From NCBI GenBank assembly GCA_024803745.1, contig JANJXV010000267.1:683001-747000 (forward strand): 64,000 nt of DNA, read 5' to 3'. The stretch's first letter is position 1; every line of letters begins with the position of its first letter. The DNA is from Megascapheus bottae (taxonomy: Eukaryota > Chordata > Mammalia > Rodentia > Geomyidae). The notes under the pieces were generated by a model, which was given only the letters and a program-made list of their open reading frames with translations, did no database searches and was not told the origin of the DNA. Below, piece after piece: positions 11,731-23,296 of the stretch. A program made the translations under genes and the position numbers.

Positions 11731-13310
11731 TGTGAACACATAGAAGGGAGGTGTGTGAAATCACAATGGAGGTGTGTAAATTCATAGAATAGAGGTGTGT
11801 GAAGTCACAGATGGAGGTGTGTGAAGTCATAGAAAGGAGCTGTGTGAATTCAGAATGGAGGTGTGTGAAGTCACAGAATGGAGGTTTGTGAAGTCACAGA
11901 ATGGGGGTGCGTGAAGTCATAGAATGGATGTTTGTGAAGTCAGAATGAAGGTGTGTGAAGTCATAGAATGGAGGTGTGTGAAGTCAAAATGTAGGTGTGT
12001 GAACTTATAGAATAGAGATGTGTAACCTCATAGAATGGAGATGTGTGAAGTCATGGAATGGAGGTGTGTGAAATCCAAGAATAGAGGAGTGCGAAATCAA
12101 ACAATGGAGGTGTGTGAAGTCACAGAATGGAGGTGTGTGGAGTCAAAGAATGGAAGTGTGTGAAGTCAAAATTGTGGTGTGTGAAGTCACAGAATGGAGG
12201 TGTGTGAAGTCACAGAATGGAGGTGTGTGAAGTCAAAATTGTGATGTGTGAAGTCACAAATGGAGGTGTGTGAAGTCATAGAATTGTGGTGTGTGAAGTG
12301 AAAATGCATGTGTTTGAAATCAAAGAAAGGAGGGGTGTGAAGTCATAGAATAGAGGAGTATGAAGTCATGGAATGGAGGTTTGTGAAGTCATAGAATGGA
12401 GATTTGTGAAGTCATAGTATGGATGTGTGTGAAGTCAGGATGAAGATGTGTGAAGTCACAGAATGGAGGTGTGTGAAGTCAAAGAATATTGGTGTGTGAA
12501 GTCATAGAATGGACTTGTGTGAAGTCTTAGAATGGAGGTGTGTGAAGTCATAGAATGGAGGTGTGTGAAGTCACAGAAATGAGGTGTGTAAAGTCACAGA
12601 ATGGAGGTGTGTAAACTCACAGAGTGGAGGTGTGTGAAGGCACAGAATTGAGCGGTGTGAAGTCAAAGAATGGAGGTATGTAAAGTCACAGAATGGAGGG
12701 GTGTGAAGTCAGAATAGAGGTGTGCAAAGTCATAGAATGGAGGTGTGTGAAGTCAGAATGGAGCTGTGTTAACTCATAGAACGGAGGTGTGTGAAGTCAC
12801 AATGGAGATGTGTGAAGTCATATAATGGTGGTTTTTGAAGTCACAGAATGGAGTTGTGTGAAGTCATAGAATGGAGGTGTGTGAAGTCAGATTGGAGGTA
12901 TGTGAAGTCACAGAATGGAGGTGTGTCAACACAGAAAGGAGGTATGTGAAGTCATAGAATGGAGGTGTGTGAATTCAAAGAATGGAGGTGTGGGAAATCA
13001 TAGAATGGAAGTGTGTGAAGTCACAGAATTGAGGTGTGTGAAGTCAGAATGGAGGTGTGTGAAGTCACAATGCAGGTGTGTGAACTGATAGAACGTAGGT
13101 GTGTGAAGTCACAATGTAGGTTAGTGAAGTCACATAATGGAGGTGTGTGAAGTCATAGAATGGAGATGTGTGAAGTCACAGAATGGACGTGTGTGAAATC
13201 GTAGAACGGAGGTGTGTGAAGTCAGAGAATCGAAGATTGTGAAGTCACAGAATGGAGGTGTGTGAAGTCACAGAATTGAGGTGTGTGAACTCACAATGGA
13301 AGTGAGTGAA
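11731..13310 (+). repeat. Diverged transition between the left block and the giant HOR
   Basis: This stretch is still made of the same 21-23 bp monomer but matches neither neighbour closely. Its variant order resembles part of the giant HOR. The AAATCCAAG variant near 12,073 recurs near 22,050 and 22,300. The GTGATGTGTGAAG run near 12,240 resembles one near 22,445. The AAGGCACAG run near 12,640 resembles one near 21,550. Many single-base differences separate them, so it looks like an older or less homogenised relative. No gene or unique sequence was seen in it. Confidence 0.75.
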
Positions 13311-16300
13311 GTCACAGAATGGAGGTGTGTGAAGTCATAGAATGGAGGTGTGTGAAATCACAGAATGGAGTTGTGTGTAGTCACAGAGTGGAGGTATGTG
13401 ACGTCATAAATGTTGGTGTGTGAAGTCATAGAATGGAGGTGTGAAGTCATAGAATGGAGGTGTGTGAAGTCACAGAACGCAAGTGTGTGAAGTCACAGAA
13501 TAGAGTTGTTTGAAGTCACAATGGAGGTGTGTGAATATATAGAATGGACGTGTGTGAAGTCAAAGAACGGAGGTGTGTGAAGTCATAGAATGGAGGTGTG
13601 TGAAATCACAGAATGGAGTTGTGTGTAGTCACAGAGTGGAGGTGTGTAAAATCACAGAGTGGAGATGTGTGAAGTCTCAGAATGGAGGTGTGTGAAGTCA
13701 TAGAATGGAGCTGTTTGAAGTCATAGAATGTTGGTATTTGAAGACACAGAATGGAGGTGTGTGAAGTCATAGAATGGAGTTGTGTGAAGTCAGATTGGAG
13801 GTGTGTGATGTAACAGAATGGAGGTGTGTCAACTCAGAAAGGAGATGTGTGAAGTCATAGAATGGAGTTGTGTGAAGTCATAGAATGGAGGTGTGTGAAA
13901 TCATAGAATGGAGGTGTGTGAAGTCACAGAAATGAGGTGTCTGAAGTCAATATGGAAGTGTGTGAAGACAGAATGGAGTTGTGTGAAGTCATAGAATGGA
14001 GGTGTGTGAAGTCACAGAATGGAGGTGTGTGAACTCAGAATGGAGGTGTGTGAATTCACAGAAGAGAGGTTTGTGAAGTCATAGAATGGATGTTTCTGAA
14101 GTAAGAATGAATGTGTGTGAAGTCATAGAATGGAGGTGTGTGAAGTCAAAATGCAGGTGTGTGAAGTCAAACAATGGATGTGTGTTAAGTCACAGAATGG
14201 AGGTGTGTGAAGTCACAGAATGGAAGTGTGTGAAGTCAAAATGCAGGTGTTTGAAGTCAGAGAATGGAGGTGTGTGAAGTCAAAGAATGGACGTGTGTGA
14301 AGTCAAAATGTGGTGTGTGAAGTCACAAATGCAGGTGTGTGAAATCACAGAATGGAGGTGTGTGAAGTCAAAATGGAGGTGTGTGAAGTCAAAGAATGGA
14401 TTTGTTTGAAGTCATAGAATGGAGGTGTATGAAGTCATGGAATGGAGGTTTGTGAAGTCAAACATTGGAAGTGTGTGAAGTTACAGAATGGAGGTGTGTG
14501 AAGTCATAGAATGGAGGTGTGTGAAGTCATAGAATGGAGGTGTGTGAAGTCATAGATTGGAAGCGTGTGAAGTCACAGAATGGAGGTGTGTGAACTCAGA
14601 ATGGAGGTGTGTGAAGTCACAGAATGGAGGTGTGTGAAGTCATAGAATGGAGAATTGTGAAGTCACAGAATGGAGGTGTGTGAAATCGTAGAATGGAGGT
14701 GTGTGAAGTCAGAGAATCGAAGGGTGTGAAGTCACAGAATGGAGGTGTGTGAAGTCACAGAATTGAGTGTGTGAACTCACAATGGAGGTGAGTGAAGTCA
14801 CAGAATGGAGGTGTGTGAAGTAATAGAATGGAAGTGTGTGAAGTCATAGAATGGAGGTGTGTGATGTCAGAATGGAGGTGTGTGAAGTCACAGAATGGAG
14901 GTATGTGACGTCATAAATGTTGGTGTGTGAAGTCATAGAATGGAGGTGTGAAGTCATAGAATGGAGGTGTGTGAAGTCACAGAAGGGAGGTGTGTGAAGT
15001 CACAGAAGAGAGTTGTTTGAAGTCACAGTGAAGGTGTGTGAATTCATAGAATGGAGGTGTGTGAAGTCAAAGAACGGAGGTGTGTGAAGTCATAGAATGG
15101 AGGTGTGTGAAATCACAGAATGGAGTTGTGTGTAGTCACAGAGTGGAGGTGTGTAAAGTCACAGAGTGGAGATGTGTGAAGTCTCAGAATGGAGGTGTGT
15201 GAAGTCATAGAATGGAGGTGTTTGAAGTCATAGAATGTTGGTTTTTGAAGACACAGAATGGAGGTGTGTGAAGTCATAGAATGGAGGTGTGTGAAGTCAG
15301 ATTGGAGGTGTGTGATGTAACAGAATGGAGGTGTGTCAACTCAGAAAGGAGGTGTGTGAAGTCATAGAATGGAGTTGTGTGAAGTCATAGAATGGAGGTG
15401 TGCGAAATCATAGAATGGAGGTGTGTGAAGTCAGAGAAATGAGGTGTTTGAAGTCAATATGGAAGTGTGTGAAGACAGAATGGAGTTGTGTGAAGTCATA
15501 GAATGGAGGTGTGTGAAGTCACAGAATGGAGGTGTGTGAAGTCACAGAATGGAGGTGTGTGAACTCAGAATGGAGGTGTGTGAATTCACAGAAGGGAGGT
15601 TTGTGAAGTCATAGAATGGATGTTTCTGAAGTAAGAATGAATGTGTGTGAAGTCATAGAATGGAGGTGTGTGAAGTCAAAATGCAGGTGTGTGAAGTCAA
15701 ACAATGGAGGTGTGTGAAGTCACAGAATGGAGGTGTGTGAAGTCACAGAATGGAAGTGTGTGAAGTCAAAATGGAGGTGTTTGAAGTCAGAGAATGGAGG
15801 TGTGTGAAGTCAAAGAATGGACGTGTGTGAAGTCAAAATGTGGTGTGTGAAGTCACAAATGCAGGTGTGTGAAATCACAGAATGGAGGTGTGTGAAGTCA
15901 AAATGGAGGTGTGTGAAGTCAAAGAATGGATTTGTTTAAAGTCATAGAATGGAGGTGTATGAAGTCATGGAATGGAGGTTTCTGAAGTCAAACATTGGAA
16001 GTGTGTGATGTTACAGAATGGAGGTGTGTGAAGTCATAGAATGGAGGTGTGTGAAGTCATAGAATGGAGGTGTGTGAAGTCATAGATTGGAAGCGTGTGA
16101 AGTCATAGAATGGAAGTGTGTGAAATCATAGATTGAAGGTGTGTGGAAGTCACAGTATGGAGGTGTGTGAAGTCACAGAAAGGAGGTGTGTGAAATCACA
16201 GAATGGAATTGTGTGAAGTCAAAATGGAGGTGTGTGAAGTCATAGAATAGAGGTGTGTGAAATCAAAGAATGGAGGTTTGTGAAGTCATAGAATGGATTG

Positions 16301-16390
16301 TGTGAGAAATCATAGAATGGAGGTGTGTAAAGTCAGAGAGTGGAGGTTTGTGAAGTCACAGAATGGAGTTTTGTGTAAAGTCACAGAATG
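13311..16390 (+). repeat. Internal ~1.5-kb duplication within R1 (sub-blocks A and B)
   Basis: Two consecutive related sub-blocks make up the first part of the HOR. The CRE palindrome occurs at 13399 and 14906 (1,507 bp apart), and the ATGGATGTTTCTG variant begins at 14086 and 15616 (1,530 bp apart). The two halves differ by scattered substitutions and monomer-sized indels. In R4 and R5 the same CRE pairs are 1,485 bp apart (42094 with 43579; 52080 with 53565). In R2 and R3 most of sub-block A has been lost. The right limit is approximate. Confidence 0.8.
14906..14913. other. CRE/ATF-type palindrome, sub-block B position
   Basis: TGACGTCA lies at the same place in all five giant HOR copies: starts 14906, 24126, 33570, 43579 and 53565. 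The preceding unit (GGAGGTATG) and the following TAAATGTTGG are the same in each. Occupancy by any factor is not shown by sequence. Confidence 0.5.
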
Positions 16391-16399
16391 GAGGTGTGT

Positions 16400-18900
16400 G
16401 AAGTCACAGAATTCAGGTGTGTGAAGTCAGAATAGAGGTGTGCGAAGTCATAGAATGGAGGTGTGTGAAGTCATAATGGAGCTGTGTGAAGTCATAGAAT
16501 GGAAGTGTGTGAAGTCAGAATGGAGGTGTGTAAACTCATAGAATGGGGTGTATGAAGTCACAATGGAGGTGTGGGAAGTCACAGAATGGATGTGTAAGAA
16601 CTTAGAAAGGAGGTGTGTGAAGTCTTAGAATGGAGGTCTGTGAAGTCATAGAATGGAGGTGTGTGAAATCATAGAATGGAGGTGTGGAATTCACAGAATA
16701 GAGGTGTGTGAAGTCAGAATGGAGGTGTGTGAAGTCAGAATGGAGGTGTGTGAATTCAGAGAATGGAGGTGTGTGAAGTCAAAATGCAGGTGTGTGAACT
16801 CATGGAATGGAGGTGTGTGAAGTCAAAAAGTAGGTTTCTGAAGTCATAGAATGGAGGTGTGTGAAGTCATAGAAGGGAGGTGTGTGAAGTCACAGAATGG
16901 AGGTGTGTGAAGTCACAGAATGGAGGTTTGTGAAGGCATAGACTGGAGGTGTGTGAAGTCATAGAATTGAGGTGTGTGTAGTCACAGAATGTAGGTGTGT
17001 GAAGTCACAGTATGGAGGTGTGTGAACTCAGATTTGAGGTGTGTGAAGTCACAGAATGGAGGTTTGTGAAGTCACAGAATGGAGGTTTGTGAAGGCATAG
17101 AATGGAGGTGTGTGAAGTCATAGAATTGAGGTGTGTGAAGTCACAGAATGTAGGTGTGTGAAGTCACAGTATGGAGGTGTGTGAACTCAGATTTGAGGTG
17201 TGTGAAGTCACGGAATGGAGGTGTGTGAAGTCAAAGAAGGAGGTGTCTGAAGTCAAAAATGGAGTTGTGTGAAGACACAGAATGGAGGTGTGTGAACTAA
17301 GAGAGGAGGTGTGTGAAGTCACAGAATGGAAGTGTGTGAAATCATAGAATGGATGTGTGTGAAGTCATAGAATGGAGGTGTGTGAAATCAAAGAATGGAG
17401 GTATGTGAAGTCATAAAATGGATTGTGTGAGAAATCATAGAATGGAGGTGTGTGAAGTCACAGAATGGAGGTGTGTAAACTCACAGAGTGGAGGTGTGTG
17501 AAGTCACAGAATGGAGATTTGTGTGAAGTCACAGAATGGAGGTGTGTGAAGTCAGAATAGAGGTGTGCGAAGTCATAGAATGGAGGTGTGTGAAGTCAGA
17601 ATGGAGCTGTATGAAGTCATAGAATTGAAGTGTGTGAAGTCAGAATGGAGGTGTGTAAACTCATAGAATGGAGGTGTATGAAGTCACAATGGAGGTGTGG
17701 GAAGTCACAGAATGGATGTGTAAGAACTCAGAAAGGAGGTGTGTGAAGTCTTAGAATGGAGGTATCTGAAGTCATAGAATGGATGTGTGTGAAATCATAG
17801 AATGGAGGTGTGTGAATTCACAGAATTGAGGTGTGTGAAGTCACAATGGAGGTGTGTGAAGTCAGAATGGAGGTGTGTGAATTCAGAGAATGGAGGTGTG
17901 TGAAGTCAAAATGCAGGTGTGTGAACTCATAGAATGGAGGTGTGTGAAGTCACAATGTAGGTTTCTGAAGTCATAGAATGGAGGTTTGTGAAGTCATAGA
18001 ATGGAGGAGTGTGAAGTCACAGAATGGAGGTGTGTGATGTCATAGAATGGAGGTGTGTGAATTCACAGAATGGAGGTTTGTGAAGGCATAGAATGGAGGT
18101 GTGTGAAGTCACAGAATGGAGGTGTGTAAAGTCACAGAGTGGAGGTGTGTGAAGTCACAGAAAGGAGTTTTGTGTGAAGTCACAGAATGGAGGTGTGTGA
18201 AGTCACAGAATGCAGGTGTGTGAAGTCAGAATAGTGGTGTGCGAAGTAATAGAATGGAGGTGTGTGAAGTCATAATGGAGCTGTGTGAAGTCATAGAATT
18301 GAAGTGTGTGAAGTCAGAATGGAGGTGTGTAAACTCATAGAATGGAGGTGTATGAAGTCACAATGGAGGTGTGAGAAGTCACAGAATGGATGTGTAAGAA
18401 CTCAGAAAGGAGGTGTGTGAAGTCTTAGAATGGAGGTCTGTGAAGTCATAGAATGGATGTGTGTGAAATCATAGGATGGAGGTGTGTGAATTCACAGAAT
18501 TGAGGTGTGTGAAGTCAGAATGGAGGTGTGTGAAGTCAGAATGGAGGTGTGTGAATTCAGAGAATGGAGGTGTGTGAAGTCAAAATGCAGGTGTGTAAAC
18601 TCATAGAATGGAGGTGTGTGAAGTCACAAAGTAGGTTTCTGAAGTCATAGAATGGTGGTGTGTGAAGTCATAGAATGGAGGTGTGTGAAGTCACAGAATG
18701 GAGGTGTGTGATGTCACAGAATGGAGGTGTGTGAAGTCACAGAATGGAGGTTTGTGAAGGCATAGAATGGAGGTGTGTGAAGTCATAGAATGGAGGTGTG
18801 TGAAGTCACAGAATGGAGGTGTGTGAAGTCACAGAATGGAGGTGTGTGAAGTCACAGTATGGAGGTGTGTGAACTCAGATTTGAGGTGTGTGAAGTCACA
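16400..18900 (+). repeat. Internal triplicated sub-block within R1
   Basis: The variant TGTGTAAGAA occurs at 16591, 17717 and 18391, spaced 1,126 and 674 bp, each time inside a similar series of variants (TCAGAATAG upstream, GAATTCA downstream). A second marker, CAGTATGGAGG followed by an AGATTTGAGG variant, lies at 17008, 17167 and 18855; the first two are a 159-bp tandem duplication. The same arrangement is carried in R2-R5. This shows at least three nested scales of duplication: monomer, sub-block and ~10-kb unit. Confidence 0.78.
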
Positions 18901-19672
18901 GAATGGAGGTGTGTGAAGTCAAAGAGGGAGGTGTCTGAAGTCACAAAATGGAGGTGTGTGAAGACAGAGAATGGAGGTGTGTGAACTCAGAGAGGAAGTG
19001 TGTTAAGTCACAGAATGGAGGTGTGTGAAGTCATAGAATGGAAGTGTGTGAAGTCATAGAATGGAGGTGTGTGAAGTCAGAATGGAGGTGTCTGAAGTCA
19101 CAGAATGGAGGTGTGTGCAGAATAGAGGTGTGTGAAGTCACAGAATGGAGGTTTGTGAAGTCAAAGAATGGAGGTGTGGGAAATCATAGAATGGAAGTGT
19201 GTGAAGTCACAGAATTGAGGTGTGTGAAGTCAGCATGGAGGTGTGTGTATTCAGAATGGAGGTGTGTGAAGTCAGAGACTGGAGTTGTGTGAAGTCACAA
19301 TGCAGGTGTGCGAAGTCACAGAATGGACGTGTGTGAAATCACAGAATGGAGGTGTGTGAACTCAGAATGGAGGTGTGTGAAGTCACAGAATGGACGTGTG
19401 TGAAGTCATAGAATGGAGATGTGTGAAGTCACAGAATGGAGGTGTGTGAAATCGTGGAATGGAGGTGTGTGAAGTCAGAGAATCGAGGTGTGTGAAGTCA
19501 CAGAATGGAGGTGTGTGAAGTCACAGAATGGAGGTGTGTGAACTCACAATGGAGGTGAGTGAAGTCACAGAATGGAGGTGTGTGAAGTAATAGAATGGAA
19601 GTGTGTGAAGTCATAGAATGTAGGTGTGTGATGTCAGAATGGAGGGGTGTGAAGTCACAGAATGGAGGTATG

Positions 19673-20048
19673 TGACGTCATAAATGTTGGTGTGTGATGT
19701 CATAGAATGGAGGTGTGTGAAGTCATAGAATGGAGTTGTGTGAAGTCTTAGAATGGAGGTGTGTGAAGTCACAGAAGGCAGGTGTGTGAAGTCACAGAAT
19801 GGAGTTGTGTGAAGTCACAATGGAGGTGTGTGAAGTCATAGAATGGAGGTGAGTGAAATCAAAGAATGGAAGTTTGTTAAGTCATAGAATGGAAAGTGTG
19901 AAAAATCATAGAATGGAGGTGTGTGAAGTCACAGAATTGAGGTGTGTAAAGTCACAGAGTGGAGGTGTGTGAAGTCACAGGATGGAGTTGTGTGTGAAGT
20001 CATAGAATGGAGGTGTGTGAAGTCACACAATGGAGGTATGTGACGTCA
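19673..20048. other. Pair of CRE/ATF-type palindromes 368 bp apart
   Basis: TGACGTCA starts at 19673 and 20041. The 368-bp pair recurs at 28916 and 29284, 38360 and 38728, and 48346 and 48714. In R5 the first member (58332) has decayed to TGATGTCA while the second (58700) is intact. Each octamer also contains GACGTC, the AatII recognition site. Confidence 0.55.
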
Positions 20049-21400
20049 TAAATGTTGGTGTGTGAAGTCATAGAATGGAGGTGTGAAGTCATAGAATGGA
20101 GGTGTGTGAAGTCATAGAATGGAGGTTTGTGAAGTCACAGAAGTCAGGTGTGTGAAGTCACAGAATACAGTTGTGTGAAGTCATGGAATGGAGGTGTGTG
20201 AAGTCAGAATGCAGTTGTGTGAAGTCATAGAATGGAGGTGAGTGAAGTCATATAATGGAGGTGTGTGAAGTCATAGATTGGAATTGTGTGAAGTCATAGA
20301 ATGGAGGTGCGTGAAGTCATAGATTGAAGGTGTGTGGAAGTCATAGTATGGAGGTGTGTGAAGTCACAGAAAGGAGGTGTGTGAAGTCACAGAATGGAGG
20401 TGTGTGAAGTCAAAATGGAGGTGTGTGAAGTCAAAGAATGGAGGTGTGTGAAGTCATAGAATGGAGGTGCATGAAGTCATGGAATGGAGGTTTGTGAAGT
20501 CAAACACTGGAAGTGTGTGAAGTTAGAGAATGGAGGTGTGTGAAGTCACAGAATGGATGTGGGTGAAGTCATAGAATGGAGGAGTGTGAAGTCAGAATGG
20601 AGATGTGTGAAGTCACATAATGGAGGTGTGTGAAGTCATAGTATGTTGGTGTGTGAAGTCATAGAATGGAGGTGTATGAAGTCATAGAATGGAGGTGTGT
20701 GAAGTCAGAATGCAGGTGTGTGAAGTCATAGAATGGAGTTGTGTGAAGTCATAGAATGGAGGTGTGTGAAGTCATAGATTGGAAGTGTGTGAAGTCATAG
20801 AATGGAGGTGTGTGAAGTCACAGAAGGGAGGTGTGTGAAGTCACAGAATCGAGTTGTCTGAAGTCACATTGGAGGTGTGTGAAGTCATAGAATGGAGTTG
20901 TGTGAAGTCAGAATAGAGGTGTGTGAACTCATAGAATGGAGGTGTGTGAAGTCATAGATGGGAAGTGTGTGAAGTCATAGAATGGAGTTCGGTGAAGTCA
21001 GAATAGAGGTGTGCGAAGTCATAGAATGGAGATGTGTGAAGTCAGAATGGAGGTGTGTGAACTCATAGAATGGAGGTGTATGAAGTCACAATGGAGGTGT
21101 GTGAAGTCATAGAATGGGGGTTTTTGCAGTCACAGAATGAGGTGTGTGAAGTCATAGAATGGAGGTGTGGGAAGTAAAAACGGAGTTTGTGGAAAGTCAC
21201 AGAATGGATGTTGCTGAAGTAAGAATTAAGGTGTGTTAAGTCATAGAATGGAGGTGTCTGAAGTCATAGAATGGATGTTGCTGAAGTAAGAATGGAGGTG
21301 TGTGAACTCATAGAATGGACGTGTGTGAACTCATAGAATGGAGGTGTGTGAATTCATGGAACGGAGGTGTGTGAAGTCAAAGAATGGAGGTGTATGATGT
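19700..21400 (+). repeat. Segment of R1 related to the left-block HOR
   Basis: The variant order here resembles the left block. Shared markers include the CRE unit followed by a GTTGGTG unit, ATTGAAGG followed by a GTGGAAGTC variant, a TATGTTGG unit (about 20,643; compare 1563, 4778, 7945 and 10627), and ATCGAGTTGTCTG near 20,850 (compare about 1,735, 4,990, 8,175 and 10,790). Identity is clearly lower than among R1-R5. This suggests that the giant HOR incorporated a segment of the older array type. Limits are approximate. Confidence 0.65.
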
Positions 21401-22049
21401 CAAACAATGGAAGTGTGTGAAGTGATAGAATGGAGGTGTGTGAAGTCTTAGAATGAAGGTGTGTGAAGTCATAGACTGGAGGTGTGTGAAGTCACAGAAG
21501 GGAGGTGTGTGAAGTTACAGAATGGAGGTGTGTAAAGTCACAGAGTGGAGGTGTGTGAAGGCACAGAATGGAGGGGAGTGAAGTTAAAGAATGGAGGTAT
21601 GTGAAGTCACAGAATGGAGGGGTGTGAAGTCAGAATTGAGGTGTTCGAAGTCATAGAATGGAGGTGTGTGAAGTCAGAAAGGAGCTGTGTGAACTCATAG
21701 AATGGAGGTGTGTGAAGTCACAATGGAGATGTGTGAAGTCATAGAATGGTGGTTTTTGAAGTCACAGAATGGAGGTGTGTGAAGTCATAGAATGGAGGTG
21801 TGTGGAGTCAGATTGGAGGTAAGTGAAGTCACAGAATGGAGGTGTGTCAACTCAGAAAGGAGGTATGTGAAGTCATAGAATGGAGTTATGTGAAGTCAAA
21901 GAATGGAGGTGTGGGAAATCATAGAATGGAGGTGTGTGAAGTCACAGAATTGAGGTGTATGAAGTCAGAATGGAGGTGTGTGAATTCAGAATGGAGGTGT
22001 GTGGAGTCATAGAATGGAGGTGTGTGAAGTCATGGAATGGAGGTGTGTG

Positions 22050-22540
22050 AAATCCAAGAATGGAGGTGTGTGAAATCAAACATTGCAGGTGTATGAAGTC
22101 ACAGAATGGAGATGTGTGAAGTCACAGAATGGAAGTGTGTGAAGTCAAAATTGAGGTGTGTGAAGTCAGAGAATGGAGGTGTGTGAAGTCACAGAAAATA
22201 GGTGTGTGAAGTCAAAATGGAGGTGTGTGAACTCATAGAATAGAGGTGTGTGACCTCATAGAATGGAGGTGTGTGAAGTCATGGAATTGAGATGTGTGAA
22301 ATCCAAGAATGGAGGTGTGTGAAATCAAACAATGGAGGTGTATGAAGTCACAGAAAGGAGATGTGTGAAGTCACAGAATGGAAGTGTGTGAAGTCAAAAT
22401 TGAGGTGTGTGAAGTCACAGAATGGAGGTGTGTGAAGTCAAAATTTTGATGTGTGAAGTCACAAACGGAGGTGTGTGAAGTCACAGAATTGTGGTGTGTG
22501 AAGTCAAAATGGAGGTGTGTGAAGTCAAAGAAAGGAGGTG
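22050..22540 (+). repeat. Internal ~249-bp duplication within R1
   Basis: The AAATCCAAG variant starts at 22050 and again at 22299, in each case followed by AAATCAAAC, a GTATGAAG unit, GAGATGTG, GGAAGTG and CAAAATTGAGG. The two halves differ by substitutions such as CATTGCAGG against CAATGGAGG, so this duplication is older than the amplification of the ~10-kb unit. It is repeated in every R copy, for example near 31,290 and 31,540. A diverged counterpart lies near 12,073 in the transition region. Confidence 0.75.
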
Positions 22541-23296
22541 TGTGAAGTCATAGAATGGAGGTGTATGAAGTCATGGAATTGAGGTTTCTGAAGTCATAGA
22601 ATGGAGATTTGTGAAGTCATTGAATGGATGTGTGTGAAGTCAGAATGGAGATATGTGAAGTCACAGAATGGAGGTGTGTGAAGTCAAAGAATGTTGGTGT
22701 GTGAAGTCATAGAATGGAGGTGTATGAAGTCATGGAATGGAGGTGTGTGAAGTCAGAATGCACGTGTGTGAAGTCATAGGATGGAGTTGTGGGAAGTCAT
22801 AGAATGGAGGTGTGTGAAGTCACAAAATGGAGGTGTGTGAAGTCATAGAATGGAAGTGTGTGAAGTCATAGAATGGAGGTGTGTGAAGTCTTAGAATGGA
22901 GGTGTGTGAAGTCTTAGAATGGAGGTGTGTGAAGTCATAGAATGGAGGTGTGTGAAGTCACAGAATGAAGGTGTGTGAAGTCATAGAATGGAGGTGTCTG
23001 AAGTCATAGAACGGATGTTGCTGAAGTAAGAATGGAGGTGTGTGAACTCATAGAATGGAGGTGTGTGAATTCATGGAACGGAGGTGTGTGAAGTCAAAGA
23101 ATGGAGGTGTGTGAAGTCACAGAAGAGAGGTGTGTGAAGTCAGCGCATCGAGGTGTGTGAATTCACAGAATGGAGGTGTGTGAAGTCACAGAATGGAGGT
23201 GGGTGAACTCACAATGGAGGTGAGTGAAGTCACAGAATGGAGGTGTGTGAAGTCATAGAATGGAAGTGTGTGAAGTCATAGAATGGAGGTGTGTGA

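Larger units (their letters stand above)
13311..23296 (+). repeat. Giant higher-order repeat copy R1 (~9.99 kb)
   Basis: This is the first copy of the giant HOR. Landmarks are a variant-free stretch at 19038-19292 that recurs at 28281, 37725, 47711 and 57697, and one at 14086-14277 that recurs at 32750, 42758 and 52744. CRE palindromes start at 13399, 14906, 19673 and 20041. R1 keeps the ~564-bp segment (about 13,311-13,898) that R2 and R3 lack. It has one 23-mer fewer than R2 near 16,910, one 23-mer fewer than R3 near 14,010, and an extra two-unit run near 13,520-13,570 compared with R4 and R5. The left edge is approximate. Confidence 0.88.

Noticed and set aside
14086..14277. Open frame of 63 codons on the + strand, repeated at 32750, 42758 and 52744
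   Set aside because: It is the monomer read in frame, giving repeats such as EVCEV and WRCVKS. A uniform 23-mer run meets TAG or TGA within about 15 codons; the frame stays open only where 21-mers and substitutions remove stops. The sub-block B version starting at 15616 has a stop after about 35 codons, and R2 lacks the stretch. No domain, signal peptide or start context supports a gene.
19038..19292. Open frame of 84 codons on the + strand, repeated at 28281, 37725, 47711 and 57697
   Set aside because: Its identical translation in five copies reflects recent copying of the HOR, not selection. The product is only the translated monomer (EVCEV, CVKS), with no recognisable fold or motif and no adjacent promoter or splice structure that I can identify.
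21111..21130. Possible G-quadruplex at a GGGGG run (also about 30,359, 39,804, 49,789 and 59,775)
   Set aside because: Only one run of five G occurs locally, and neighbouring units have only GG pairs, so the four close GGG tracts required are missing.
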